From Bacillota bacterium (GTDB taxonomy: Bacteria > Bacillota_I > Bacilli_A > RFN20 > CAG-826), in contig JAEZUH010000005.1 in the NCBI GenBank assembly GCA_023443485.1, positions 1-41,302 of the forward strand: a stretch of DNA of 41,302 nucleotides. Reading direction: 5' to 3'. The translations under genes and the position numbers were made by a program. The notes beneath the pieces were generated by a model. It searched no databases and was not told where the DNA came from. It was given only the letters and a program-made list of their open reading frames with translations. Position 1 is the stretch's first letter, and each line of letters starts with the position of its first letter. This document shows positions 25,535 through 33,197 of the stretch, one piece after another.

Positions 25535-25540
25535 ATTATA
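25535..25540 (-). promoter_or_regulatory. -10 box giving a leaderless mRNA
   Basis: TATAAT on the minus strand, 7 nt before the acyltransferase start codon. No clear -35. Confidence 0.5.
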
Positions 25541-25666
25541 AATATTTGGATAAAAAAATGGCGACACTTCTTTGCCTATTTAAAGAAAAAAAATAAATTG
25601 AAAAAGCAATTTCATGGTTAAACAGCATTTTTCGTTTAAAACTATGATATATTAAAAAAGAATCCA

Positions 25667-25747
25667 AAAATCTTGTAGATTTTGTTTCGATCACTCAAAT
25701 AAAGATTGATGAGATATGCTGAGCAATATTATTCTTATTGTATCGGC
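25667..25747 (+). ncRNA. Structured 5' leader of the polysaccharide cluster
   Basis: Three successive hairpins can form in the leader of the first cluster gene. They are AAAATCT-TGT-AGATTTT (25667-25683), an imperfect TCACTCAA / TTGATGA pair (about 25691-25713), and a stem GCTGA+CAATA with TATTG+TCGGC (25718-25747) that ends next to the SD. A TATGAT box at 25643-25648 could start this RNA. The class is unknown; it may be a processive-antitermination or attenuation element, as known in front of some EPS operons. Confidence 0.4.
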
Positions 25748-25763
25748 AGGATAGGAAAATAAT

Positions 25764-26960
25764 ATGAAGATTGCAGTAGCAGGAATAGGATATGTTGGTT
25801 TGAGCAATGCCATTGTGTTATCTCAACATAATGAAGTGGTAGCAGTAGACATTCTCCAATCGAAAGTTGATTTAATAAACTCAAAAAGATCTCCGATTAA
25901 AGACAAAGAAATTGAAGATTATCTTTCCAACCAACCTTTACGTTTAACTGCAACGATGGATGTTGATATAGCCTATCGAGATGCTGAATTAGTAATAATT
26001 TCTACTCCAACCAACTATGATAGCCAAAAAAATAAATTCGATACTTCCAGTGTCGAATCGGTAATTGAACAGGTGAAAAAAGTAAATCCCGCTGCTTGGA
26101 TTATTATCAAATCGACTGTTGGTGTAGGTTTTACTTTAAAGGTTAGAAAGGATCATGACTTTGAACACATTCTTTTTTCTCCAGAATTTTTAAGAGAAAG
26201 CAAAGCTCTTTACGATAATTTATACCCTTCCCGCATTATTGTTGGAGTTCCCGCCAAACAAGAGCCATATCTTTCCTTTGCAAAGAAATATATTTCTCTT
26301 CTACAAGAAGGAGCGATAAAAAAAGAAATTGAAACTCAAATTATCGGTGTAACGGAAGCTGAAGCTGTTAAATTATTCGCCAATACATATCTCGCTCTTA
26401 GAGTGGCTTATTTTAATGAATTAGACACCTTTGCTGCTATTAAGGGTTTAGACACTAATGACATAATCTCTGGAGTCTGTGAAGATCCGAGGATTGGAGA
26501 TTTTTATAACAATCCATCTTTTGGTTATGGCGGATATTGTTTGCCAAAAGATTCCAAGGAGTTACAAGCTAGTTTTGAAGATGTTCCAGAAAATCTCATC
26601 TCAGCAATCGTGGAATCCAATCGGACTCGAAAACAGTTCATTTCAAACGATGTCTTGTCAAAGATAAAAAGTAAGAAAAAACCAGTTGTTGGAGTTTACC
26701 TTATGGCCATGAAATATGGGTCAGATAATTCTCGTTCCAGTCCAATAGAGGACATTATTAACAATTTGAAAAAGAAAAACATAGAAATCCTGATTTTTGA
26801 TCCTTCGATTGAAAACGAATTTTTCTTAGGATGTCCTATTGTCCGAGGCTTACAAGATTTTAAAGAAAAAGCTGACATAATTATTGCCAATCGTTGGGAT
26901 GACATTTTGGATGATGTAAAAGAAAAAGTTTACACTCGAGATCTTTTTAAAAGAGATTAG
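25764..26960 (+). CDS. ugd: UDP-glucose 6-dehydrogenase
   Basis: 398 residues, cytosolic oxidation of UDP-glucose to UDP-glucuronate with two NAD+. It opens with the Rossmann motif GIGYVGLSNA, then STPTNYD, FSPEFLRES, and the catalytic Cys in YGGYCLPKDSKEL. A C-terminal UDP-binding domain follows (from about residue 295, GVYLMAMKYGSDNSRSS). Size fits the short bacterial Ugd class. SD AGGA precedes ATG 25764 at the end of a structured leader. It is the first gene of the plus-strand cluster, so the polymer probably contains glucuronic acid or a sugar derived from it. Confidence 0.95.
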   Translation: MKIAVAGIGYVGLSNAIVLSQHNEVVAVDILQSKVDLINSKRSPIKDKEIEDYLSNQPLRLTATMDVDIAYRDAELVIISTPTNYDSQKNKFDTSSVESVIEQVKKVNPAAWIIIKSTVGVGFTLKVRKDHDFEHILFSPEFLRESKALYDNLYPSRIIVGVPAKQEPYLSFAKKYISLLQEGAIKKEIETQIIGVTEAEAVKLFANTYLALRVAYFNELDTFAAIKGLDTNDIISGVCEDPRIGDFYNNPSFGYGGYCLPKDSKELQASFEDVPENLISAIVESNRTRKQFISNDVLSKIKSKKKPVVGVYLMAMKYGSDNSRSSPIEDIINNLKKKNIEILIFDPSIENEFFLGCPIVRGLQDFKEKADIIIANRWDDILDDVKEKVYTRDLFKRD

Positions 26961-27009
26961 AGCATATTTTTTTGGTGTTTTATGAAAAAAGTGTATAAAG
27001 TCGTTTCTT

Positions 27010-27018
27010 TGTTATAAT
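27010..27018 (+). promoter_or_regulatory. Extended -10 upstream of the GT2 gene
   Basis: TGT-TATAAT at 27010-27018, 22 nt before ATG 27041. The leader would be about 15 nt with no SD. Confidence 0.5.
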
Positions 27019-27040
27019 TGAGATAGTAGAATGCATAAAT

Positions 27041-27817
27041 ATGAACAACAAATCGGAAATATTTGATACGGAAGCATTGGTTTCAATAATTACTCCTTCA
27101 TACAATTCGGAAATTACATTGATGGAGACCTTTGAAAGCATAAAAAACCAGACATTTTCTAATTGGGAATGGCTAATTATTGATGACCATTCAAACGACT
27201 CATCTTTTGATATGGCTAAGAAATTTGCATTGAGTGACAAAAGAGTTATTGCTTTGCAAACCGAGGTTAATAGTGGTGCTGCTGCAGCAAGAAACCTCGG
27301 AATAGAACAAGCCAAAGGAAGATATATCGCTTTCTTGGATTCAGATGATATGTGGAAACCCACAAAACTAGAAGATCAAATCAAATTCATGACCGAAACA
27401 GGCGCAAGTTTTGTTTACTCGGACTATGATATCTTATTCCCTGATGGAAAGATTAAAACTTTTTCTCCAAAAGCACCAAAGACAACATACAAACAATTGC
27501 TAAAAAAATGTGACATCGGTTGTCTCACTGCAATGTATGATTCACAAGTTTTGGGGAAAAGATTTATGCCACTTGATACTCCAAAAAGAGAAGATTATGC
27601 TACTTGGTTAGACATCACAAAAAGTGGTGTTATTGCATATCGAGTTCCCGTGAATCTTGCTATATATAGAATTCAAAATAGTTCAGTATCATATAACAAA
27701 TTCAAACTTCTAAAATTCCATTTCAATGTTTATAAAAAGCACGAAAAATTCAATTTCTTTAAGTCGCTATATTACTTATTGATTCACTCATTGAACAAAG
27801 TATTCAACAAATATTAA
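27041..27817 (+). CDS. Family 2 glycosyltransferase
   Basis: 258 residues, GT-A fold inverting transferase, probably adding one sugar of the repeat unit on the cytosolic membrane face. The nucleotide-sugar site is VSIITPSYNSEITLMETFES with IIDDHSNDSS. NSGAAAARNLGIEQAKG and the metal-binding FLDSDDMWKP follow, then the acceptor region DTPKREDYATWLDI. The C-terminus is basic (YKKHEKFNFFKSLYYLL) and may bind the membrane. No SD is seen before ATG 27041. It is separated from the fused dehydratase gene by about 100 nt holding a weak terminator and a new promoter. Confidence 0.9.
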   Translation: MNNKSEIFDTEALVSIITPSYNSEITLMETFESIKNQTFSNWEWLIIDDHSNDSSFDMAKKFALSDKRVIALQTEVNSGAAAARNLGIEQAKGRYIAFLDSDDMWKPTKLEDQIKFMTETGASFVYSDYDILFPDGKIKTFSPKAPKTTYKQLLKKCDIGCLTAMYDSQVLGKRFMPLDTPKREDYATWLDITKSGVIAYRVPVNLAIYRIQNSSVSYNKFKLLKFHFNVYKKHEKFNFFKSLYYLLIHSLNKVFNKY

Positions 27818-27832
27818 TTAATTCATCCAATA

Positions 27833-27861
27833 TTGCAAAATATGAAATAATTGCATTTTTT
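27833..27861 (+). terminator. Weak intrinsic terminator
   Basis: TGCAA (27833-27837) pairs with TTGCA (27851-27855), loop 13, followed by six T. Probably partial readthrough. Confidence 0.4.
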
Positions 27862-27862
27862 G

Positions 27863-27900
27863 TTGACTCTTTTATTGTGCACGTACATGATGAATATGTA
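27863..27900 (+). promoter_or_regulatory. Promoter with inverted repeat before the XRE-dehydratase gene
   Basis: -35 TTGACT (27863-27868), 17-nt spacer, weak -10 CATGAT (27886-27891). The inverted repeat TACAT-GATGAAT-ATGTA (27884-27900) covers the -10, a fitting site for the XRE domain of the gene product itself. Confidence 0.45.
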
Positions 27901-27922
27901 ATAAACGAAAAGAGATGTGATT

Positions 27923-29125
27923 ATGGAATTACGAGAAACTCGCAAAAAATGCAAATTAACACAAAAACAAGCTGCGCAAATTATTGGGATTTCCCATAGA
28001 ACTTATGTTGCTTATGAAAACGACGAATTAAAAGCGGATTCCCTAAAACTTTCTAGAATGATTGAAATTCTCAATGAATATGCTTCCAAAGATGTTTCTA
28101 TCTTGAAAGATAAAGTTTTGCTCGTCACAGGGGGAACTGGATCATTTGGTCACGCTGTTGTTGATCGCTTTTTGAATACAGACATTAAGGAAATTAGAAT
28201 TTTATCTCGCGATGAGAAAAAACAAGAAGATATGCGAAAAGCTTACAATAATGAAAAGCTCAAATTTTACATTGGAGATGTGAGATATTTGGATTCTATT
28301 ATGGATGCATTTAAGGGTGTTGATTATGTTTTTAACGCTGCTGCTTTGAAGCAAGTTCCTTCTTGTGAATTTTTCCCAATGGAAGCAGTTCGAACCAATG
28401 TTATTGGAAGTGACAATGTAATTACAGCCTGTGTTAGAAACGGAGTAAAGAAAGCAATTTTTATCTCCACCGATAAGGCTGCCTATCCAATAAACGCGAT
28501 GGGTATTTCAAAGGCTCTAATGGAAAAGAATGTTATCGCAAGAAGTCGACAACTTTTGCCAGGAGAGACAATTTTGTGTCTCACTCGATATGGTAATGTT
28601 ATGGCGAGCCGTGGGAGCGTCATTCCTCTTTTCCTTCAACAAATTCGGGAAGGAAAACCCCTAACTATTACAAATCCTGAAATGACAAGATTTATGATGA
28701 CTTTAGATGATGCAGTTGATTTAGTGCTTTATGCATTCGAACATGGTAAACAAGGTGATCTTTTTGTTCAAAAAGCTCCTTCAGCGACAATTGATACATT
28801 AGCAAAAGCAATTTTGAATTTAACGAAATCAAAAGCCAAGATTGAATATATTGGAACTCGTCATGGGGAGAAATTATTTGAAACCCTGGTTACTCAAGAA
28901 GAAATGCTCCGTTTAGAAGACCTAGGTAATTTCTTTAAAATCAACGCTGATAACCGCGACTTGAATTACGATAAATATTTCAGTAAGGGCAATAAACATT
29001 TAAATCTTGATAAGTCCTACACATCTCATAATACGAATCGTCTCGATGTCCCAGGAATGGAGAAACTTCTTAAAAGACTTGAGCTTTTTGGTGGGCCAGT
29101 TAAACAACACGATTTGTGTATTTAA
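27923..29125 (+). CDS. XRE-type HTH fused to UDP-GlcNAc 4,6-dehydratase/5-epimerase (FnlA/Cap5E)
   Basis: About 400 residues in two parts. Residues 1-52 are a Cro/C1-type helix-turn-helix (LTQKQAAQIIGISHRTYVAY). From about residue 58 a complete FlaA1/CapE-type short-chain dehydrogenase follows, with GGTGSFG at 70-76, NAAALKQVP, ISTDKAAYP and MGISKALMEK (Met in place of Tyr, as in this class), then RYGNVMASRGSV and TRHGEKLFETLV. It turns UDP-GlcNAc into a 4-keto-6-deoxy sugar with C5 inversion, the first step to UDP-FucNAc. FnlB and FnlC homologues follow, so the pathway is complete. ATG 27923 or GTG 27917 may start it. The fusion is unusual; it may be a sugar-responsive or autoregulating enzyme. 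Confidence 0.9.
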   Translation: MELRETRKKCKLTQKQAAQIIGISHRTYVAYENDELKADSLKLSRMIEILNEYASKDVSILKDKVLLVTGGTGSFGHAVVDRFLNTDIKEIRILSRDEKKQEDMRKAYNNEKLKFYIGDVRYLDSIMDAFKGVDYVFNAAALKQVPSCEFFPMEAVRTNVIGSDNVITACVRNGVKKAIFISTDKAAYPINAMGISKALMEKNVIARSRQLLPGETILCLTRYGNVMASRGSVIPLFLQQIREGKPLTITNPEMTRFMMTLDDAVDLVLYAFEHGKQGDLFVQKAPSATIDTLAKAILNLTKSKAKIEYIGTRHGEKLFETLVTQEEMLRLEDLGNFFKINADNRDLNYDKYFSKGNKHLNLDKSYTSHNTNRLDVPGMEKLLKRLELFGGPVKQHDLCI

Positions 29126-29148
29126 TATAAAGATCAATTGGTGATTAA

Positions 29149-30258
29149 ATGAAAATATTATTGACTGGCTCGAAAGGTTTTATAGGAAAGCATCTTTCCT
29201 TTTGGCTTCTTCGTCAAGGGTTTGAAGTGCTTAGTTTAGATTTGGAAAATTCAAACGAATTACCACTTTTGCTTAATCAAGCAAATTTCATCATTCATTT
29301 AGCGGGAATTAACCGTCCTCAAAGCAGCGAGGCATTTTATGAGGGCAATTATGATTTCACAAGAAAGATTGTAGATTTGCTAAAAAACAACAGCAGAAAG
29401 ACTCCAATTATTTTCGCGAGTTCAACTCAAGCCACTTTGAATAACGATTATGGAAAATCGAAAAAACTAGCGGAAAAATATTTATTCGAAAGCGGTCTCC
29501 CAGTATATGTTTATCGGCTAGCAAATGTTTTCGGTAAATGGGGCAAGCCAAACTATAACAGTGTGTGTTCAACTTATTGTTACAATATTGCCCATAATCT
29601 TCCTATTGACATAAGAGATTCGAATCAAGTTATCCATTTTAACTATGTTGATGATGTCTGCCAGGAGTTTTTAAGAATCGTTAATAATCATATTTCCCCT
29701 TCAAATAATGTATTGTCTGTTGAACCTACCTATGATTGCACTTTGGGCCACCTTGCAGAATTAATTAAATATTTTAAAGAAACCATCGAAAGCACTCATC
29801 ATTTGCCAAATATTCACGATGAATTTGAACTAAAACTATTTGAAACATTTTGTGACTACTCTAGTGATGAAGTATCTTCGTTTAATTTTGTGCAAGATAA
29901 ACTTGGCTCATTTAAAGAGATATATAAATCTTCAAAATACGGTCAAATTAGTATTAATGAGGCATTTCCAAAAGTGAAAAAAGGCGGTCATTATCACAAC
30001 TTCAAAAAAGAATTATTTAAGACCGTCATTGGAAAGACCAAAATCAGATTGAGAAAGATTGATTCGAATATCATAAATGAGTACATATCGAAAGAACTAG
30101 ATATGACAAGAATCGTCATCAATCCTGGCTATACACATGACATAACAAACATCGGCGAAAAAACAAGCAAAACATTGATGTGGGTGTCCGAAGTATTCGA
30201 TGAGAAATCAGCCGATACAATCAAAGAGGATGTAGATAAACATGAAAAAGAAAATTAA
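29149..30258 (+). CDS. fnlB: UDP-sugar reductase/epimerase (FnlB/Cap5F-like)
   Basis: 369 residues, second enzyme of UDP-N-acetyl-L-fucosamine synthesis. The N-terminal short-chain dehydrogenase has TGSKGFIGK near residue 6-14, the active-site Tyr-Lys in DYGKSKKLAEKY, and RLANVFGKW. From about residue 275 a C-terminal cupin domain follows with KKGGHYHNFKKELF and RIVINPGYTHDITNIGE. This two-domain form is that of Staphylococcus Cap5F, where the cupin domain handles C3 epimerisation and the N-terminal domain reduces. It overlaps the next gene by 17 nt. Confidence 0.92.
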   Translation: MKILLTGSKGFIGKHLSFWLLRQGFEVLSLDLENSNELPLLLNQANFIIHLAGINRPQSSEAFYEGNYDFTRKIVDLLKNNSRKTPIIFASSTQATLNNDYGKSKKLAEKYLFESGLPVYVYRLANVFGKWGKPNYNSVCSTYCYNIAHNLPIDIRDSNQVIHFNYVDDVCQEFLRIVNNHISPSNNVLSVEPTYDCTLGHLAELIKYFKETIESTHHLPNIHDEFELKLFETFCDYSSDEVSSFNFVQDKLGSFKEIYKSSKYGQISINEAFPKVKKGGHYHNFKKELFKTVIGKTKIRLRKIDSNIINEYISKELDMTRIVINPGYTHDITNIGEKTSKTLMWVSEVFDEKSADTIKEDVDKHEKEN

Positions 30259-31366
30259 AGTTGTAACCATTATTGGAACGAGACCAGAAATCATTCGTCT
30301 CAGCGAGACTATCAAAGCTTTAGATAAAGATGAAGAAATTGATCACATTTTAGTCCATACTGGTCAGAATTATGATTATGAATTGAATCAGATTTTTTTC
30401 GATGAGCTAAAGCTGCGAACTCCAAATTATTATTTAAATTGTGTAGAAAAAAACCTCGGTGGAACGATTGGAAATGTTATTTCAAAATCCTACGATTTAT
30501 TACTAGATTTAAAACCTGACGCTGTTCTTATTTTGGGAGATACAAATAGTGCTCTTTGTGCAATTTCTGCAAAAAGATTGAAACTCCCCATCTTTCATAT
30601 GGAGGCAGGAAATAGATGCGGTGATTGGAATGTTCCCGAGACAATTAATCGAAAAATTGTCGACCACATCTCCGACATCAATCTCCCTTATACAAATCAC
30701 GCCTATGACAATTTAATGAAAGAAGGAATTGATCCTGAATTTACCTTTGTTACAGGCTCGCCAATGTTAGAAGTTTTAAACGCTAATAATGATGAAATTA
30801 AAAAATCAACAATACTAGATGAATTAAATCTTCAAAATAGAAAGTATATTGTTGTATCTTCTCATAGAGAAGAAAATGTAGACATTGAAAAGAATTTCGT
30901 CATGCTTATGTCGGCAATTAACGCTGTTGCAGAAAAGTATCAACTGCCTGTCATCTTTTCCACTCATCCTCGGACTCAAAAAAGACTACTTGATAGTGGA
31001 TTCAAGATGCATTCTTTAGTTAAAAACATTAAACCATTAGGATTTATTGATTATGTCAAACTCCAAGAAAACGCTTTCTTTGTCTTATCCGATAGTGGGA
31101 CACTTACCGAAGAGAGTGCGATGAGACACTTTCCCGCTATTCTTATTAGAACATCAACTGAGAGGCCTGAAGGCGTTGAGGCTGGAAGCATCATCGTTTC
31201 TGGAATTGACAAAGAAAATGTATTATTTTCGATTGAAACTGAATTGATGAGATATCAATTTGCAAAAACTCCGGAAAACTATGATGTCGTAAATGTGTCA
31301 GAAAGCATCGTTCTCTATATTAAAGACAAAATCGATTTAGTGAATAAAAAGATTTGGAAAAAGTGA
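30242..31366 (+). CDS. fnlC: UDP-sugar 2-epimerase (FnlC/Cap5G/WecB family)
   Basis: 374 residues, non-hydrolysing UDP-HexNAc 2-epimerase of GT-B fold. Motifs in order are IIGTRPEIIRL, HTGQNYDYELN, HMEAGNRCGDWNVPETINRK (the NRCGD form of the FnlC class), VSSHREENV and SDSGTLTEESA. It performs the last step to UDP-FucNAc. The order FnlA-FnlB-FnlC matches capsule type 5/8 and O-antigen loci. It overlaps fnlB by 17 nt and is followed by a 94-nt gap with a new promoter. Confidence 0.93.
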   Translation: MKKKIKVVTIIGTRPEIIRLSETIKALDKDEEIDHILVHTGQNYDYELNQIFFDELKLRTPNYYLNCVEKNLGGTIGNVISKSYDLLLDLKPDAVLILGDTNSALCAISAKRLKLPIFHMEAGNRCGDWNVPETINRKIVDHISDINLPYTNHAYDNLMKEGIDPEFTFVTGSPMLEVLNANNDEIKKSTILDELNLQNRKYIVVSSHREENVDIEKNFVMLMSAINAVAEKYQLPVIFSTHPRTQKRLLDSGFKMHSLVKNIKPLGFIDYVKLQENAFFVLSDSGTLTEESAMRHFPAILIRTSTERPEGVEAGSIIVSGIDKENVLFSIETELMRYQFAKTPENYDVVNVSESIVLYIKDKIDLVNKKIWKK

Positions 31367-31408
31367 TAATTGAACTAAGTTTACAATATTTGTAGTTAAA
31401 TTATGTTG

Positions 31409-31438
31409 TTGCGTGGCTATGCATCAGCACTCTATAAT
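31409..31438 (+). promoter_or_regulatory. Internal promoter before the 578-residue membrane protein
   Basis: TTGCGT (31409-31414), 18-nt spacer, TATAAT (31433-31438). ATG 31461 is 22 nt on, with no SD. Confidence 0.6.
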
Positions 31439-31460
31439 TAATTATTATCTATAAATAATT

Positions 31461-33197
31461 ATGTGGCTGAAATTTTCAAATAGTGTTAATCCCGTTAGCG
31501 TGAGTAATGGGCTTCATAGTCTTAGTAGTTTTAACGTTGATGAAGACGCTTTTTTAAATGTTTTGGCTGAAAATGATATTCAAAATGTGAGTTATACACT
31601 TGATTCAGGATCAAACGAACCTCAAGACAAAATCTTAAGAAAGATCGTTTCCTTATCTTGGAAAAATAGAAAAGGGGTTATTTTGTTGAATGGAGAGTGG
31701 ACAGAATCACTTTTAACAAAATTACACAATAAAGAGATTTTTTGTCCCATTTTTGTTTCTCAAAATATCCCATGGAATGAATATCAAGAGATACAAAAGA
31801 TAAGCGCTTCTCAAGCAAGAGAAAAAGGCAAAAACCTTTTCCATGAGTTTTTTAGTAAAAAAACATTCACAAAAAAAACCAACATCTTGATGGCTGTTAT
31901 CTCTGGACTGACCATAATTTTTTCTTATGGATACGGAGCACTCACTAATTATTTTAGAGAAGATTCACTATATCAATATGTCTCAAAATCAATTATTGAT
32001 AGTAACTACCCTTGTGGACACGCTATATACGGAAGCGAAAATTCCACATTCTCCAGCATATCTCAGTTCAACTCTGCAGCGGTTACTGCAGGTAATGCTC
32101 TTTACACAAACTTTGATATTGGCGAGAGCACAGAAATCAAAAAAAGAACCTATGTCGCTACGTATATACAAATTAACAAACCAGATTCACTCAACTTTTC
32201 GTTCGAAGGAAAGGATTACTTTCCATCGCCTTTGACTATTTCTGATTTTGGTTATGCTTTGGATGAAAATGATCCAGAAAGCAGTGCATATGGCAAGTTT
32301 TACAATCTTAGCCTATACCGCTACAAGTATATTGAAAGAGACTGGCTGATAAATTCAGGATATGACGCTCCGATTTATCTTTCTCAACAAACTGCCGATC
32401 AAATTATTGCAAACAGTGAATCAATTGCTTCGTATGATGATTTAATTGGAGAAGCAATAGAAGTCGACATTGATAATGAAGATGAAGTTGTCACACTAGA
32501 TTGTTTTGTTGCAAACATTCTACTCGATAAAGGGCATTCTACTTATTTGTCAGCTTTTTACCAAGATTACTGTTTGTTACAGATATCTAATTTCACTACC
32601 CGTGACCGATTCAATTATTCCTTTTGTTTTGATCCATCGACGAGTTACTTGAATATTAAAACAATAGCTAAACCCACATACATAAAAAATTGGAACGATG
32701 GAGACACATTAGAATTTTTCATCAGAGACCCAAAAAACGGCAATTATGTTTTAGACACTAAAATATCTGAGGATCTTTCTTCGCTTTACGATGGAAAGCA
32801 AGACACTGCTTCAAGTGTTGTTTTCCTCATCATAATAATTACCTTATTGCTATCAAATGCTGCATTGGTTGGATTCGTTTTTTATAAAAAGATTAAAAAA
32901 TGTCGCGAAAAAGCCGGCGCGAAGATTACTCTTTTTGAGCCAATTGAAGTTTTTATTTTTCTTGTCGCTCCCATTATTCTTATTCAAGGATTGCTCCACA
33001 TCCTGCAACTGCTTATGAAGAATAGCCTTGATTCTTTTTATTTTTTCAATTATTTTGGATCGAATTTCTCTACAATTTACCTGTTTATTTTAGCTTTCTT
33101 ACTTGTCTTTGCTTTGATTGCCTTCAGTGGCAATGGAATCACAAGCAAGAAACCCCCCGTCGTTATTGAGGATGATTTGTATGAAATCAATGTTTAA
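31461..33197 (+). CDS. Large membrane protein with FtsX/MacB-like topology, unknown
   Basis: 578 residues. Residues 1-135 are cytosolic, then one TM (about 141-160, ILMAVISGLTIIFSYGY), an extracytoplasmic domain of about 290 residues, and three C-terminal TMs (about 452-475, 492-512, 533-552). This is the layout of MacB/FtsX permeases. In the N-terminal part LDSG, then ILRKIVSLSWKNRKGVILLN and FCPIFVSQN can be read as a worn-down ABC ATPase C-half (signature, Walker B, switch) without catalytic Glu or His; this is inference. It may be a non-exporting sensor, a polymer export helper or an assembly factor. It sits between the UDP-FucNAc genes and the polymerase gene, which it overlaps by 17 nt. 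Confidence 0.75.
   Translation: MWLKFSNSVNPVSVSNGLHSLSSFNVDEDAFLNVLAENDIQNVSYTLDSGSNEPQDKILRKIVSLSWKNRKGVILLNGEWTESLLTKLHNKEIFCPIFVSQNIPWNEYQEIQKISASQAREKGKNLFHEFFSKKTFTKKTNILMAVISGLTIIFSYGYGALTNYFREDSLYQYVSKSIIDSNYPCGHAIYGSENSTFSSISQFNSAAVTAGNALYTNFDIGESTEIKKRTYVATYIQINKPDSLNFSFEGKDYFPSPLTISDFGYALDENDPESSAYGKFYNLSLYRYKYIERDWLINSGYDAPIYLSQQTADQIIANSESIASYDDLIGEAIEVDIDNEDEVVTLDCFVANILLDKGHSTYLSAFYQDYCLLQISNFTTRDRFNYSFCFDPSTSYLNIKTIAKPTYIKNWNDGDTLEFFIRDPKNGNYVLDTKISEDLSSLYDGKQDTASSVVFLIIIITLLLSNAALVGFVFYKKIKKCREKAGAKITLFEPIEVFIFLVAPIILIQGLLHILQLLMKNSLDSFYFFNYFGSNFSTIYLFILAFLLVFALIAFSGNGITSKKPPVVIEDDLYEINV

Noticed and set aside
25643..25763. Known riboswitch in the ugd leader
   Set aside because: The hairpins do not show the conserved cores of the c-di-GMP, SAM, TPP or T-box classes that I can recognise, so it is described as an unclassified leader.
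33118..33180. Longer start for the polymerase
   Set aside because: These codons overlap the end of the upstream gene in another frame, and a good SD precedes ATG 33181.
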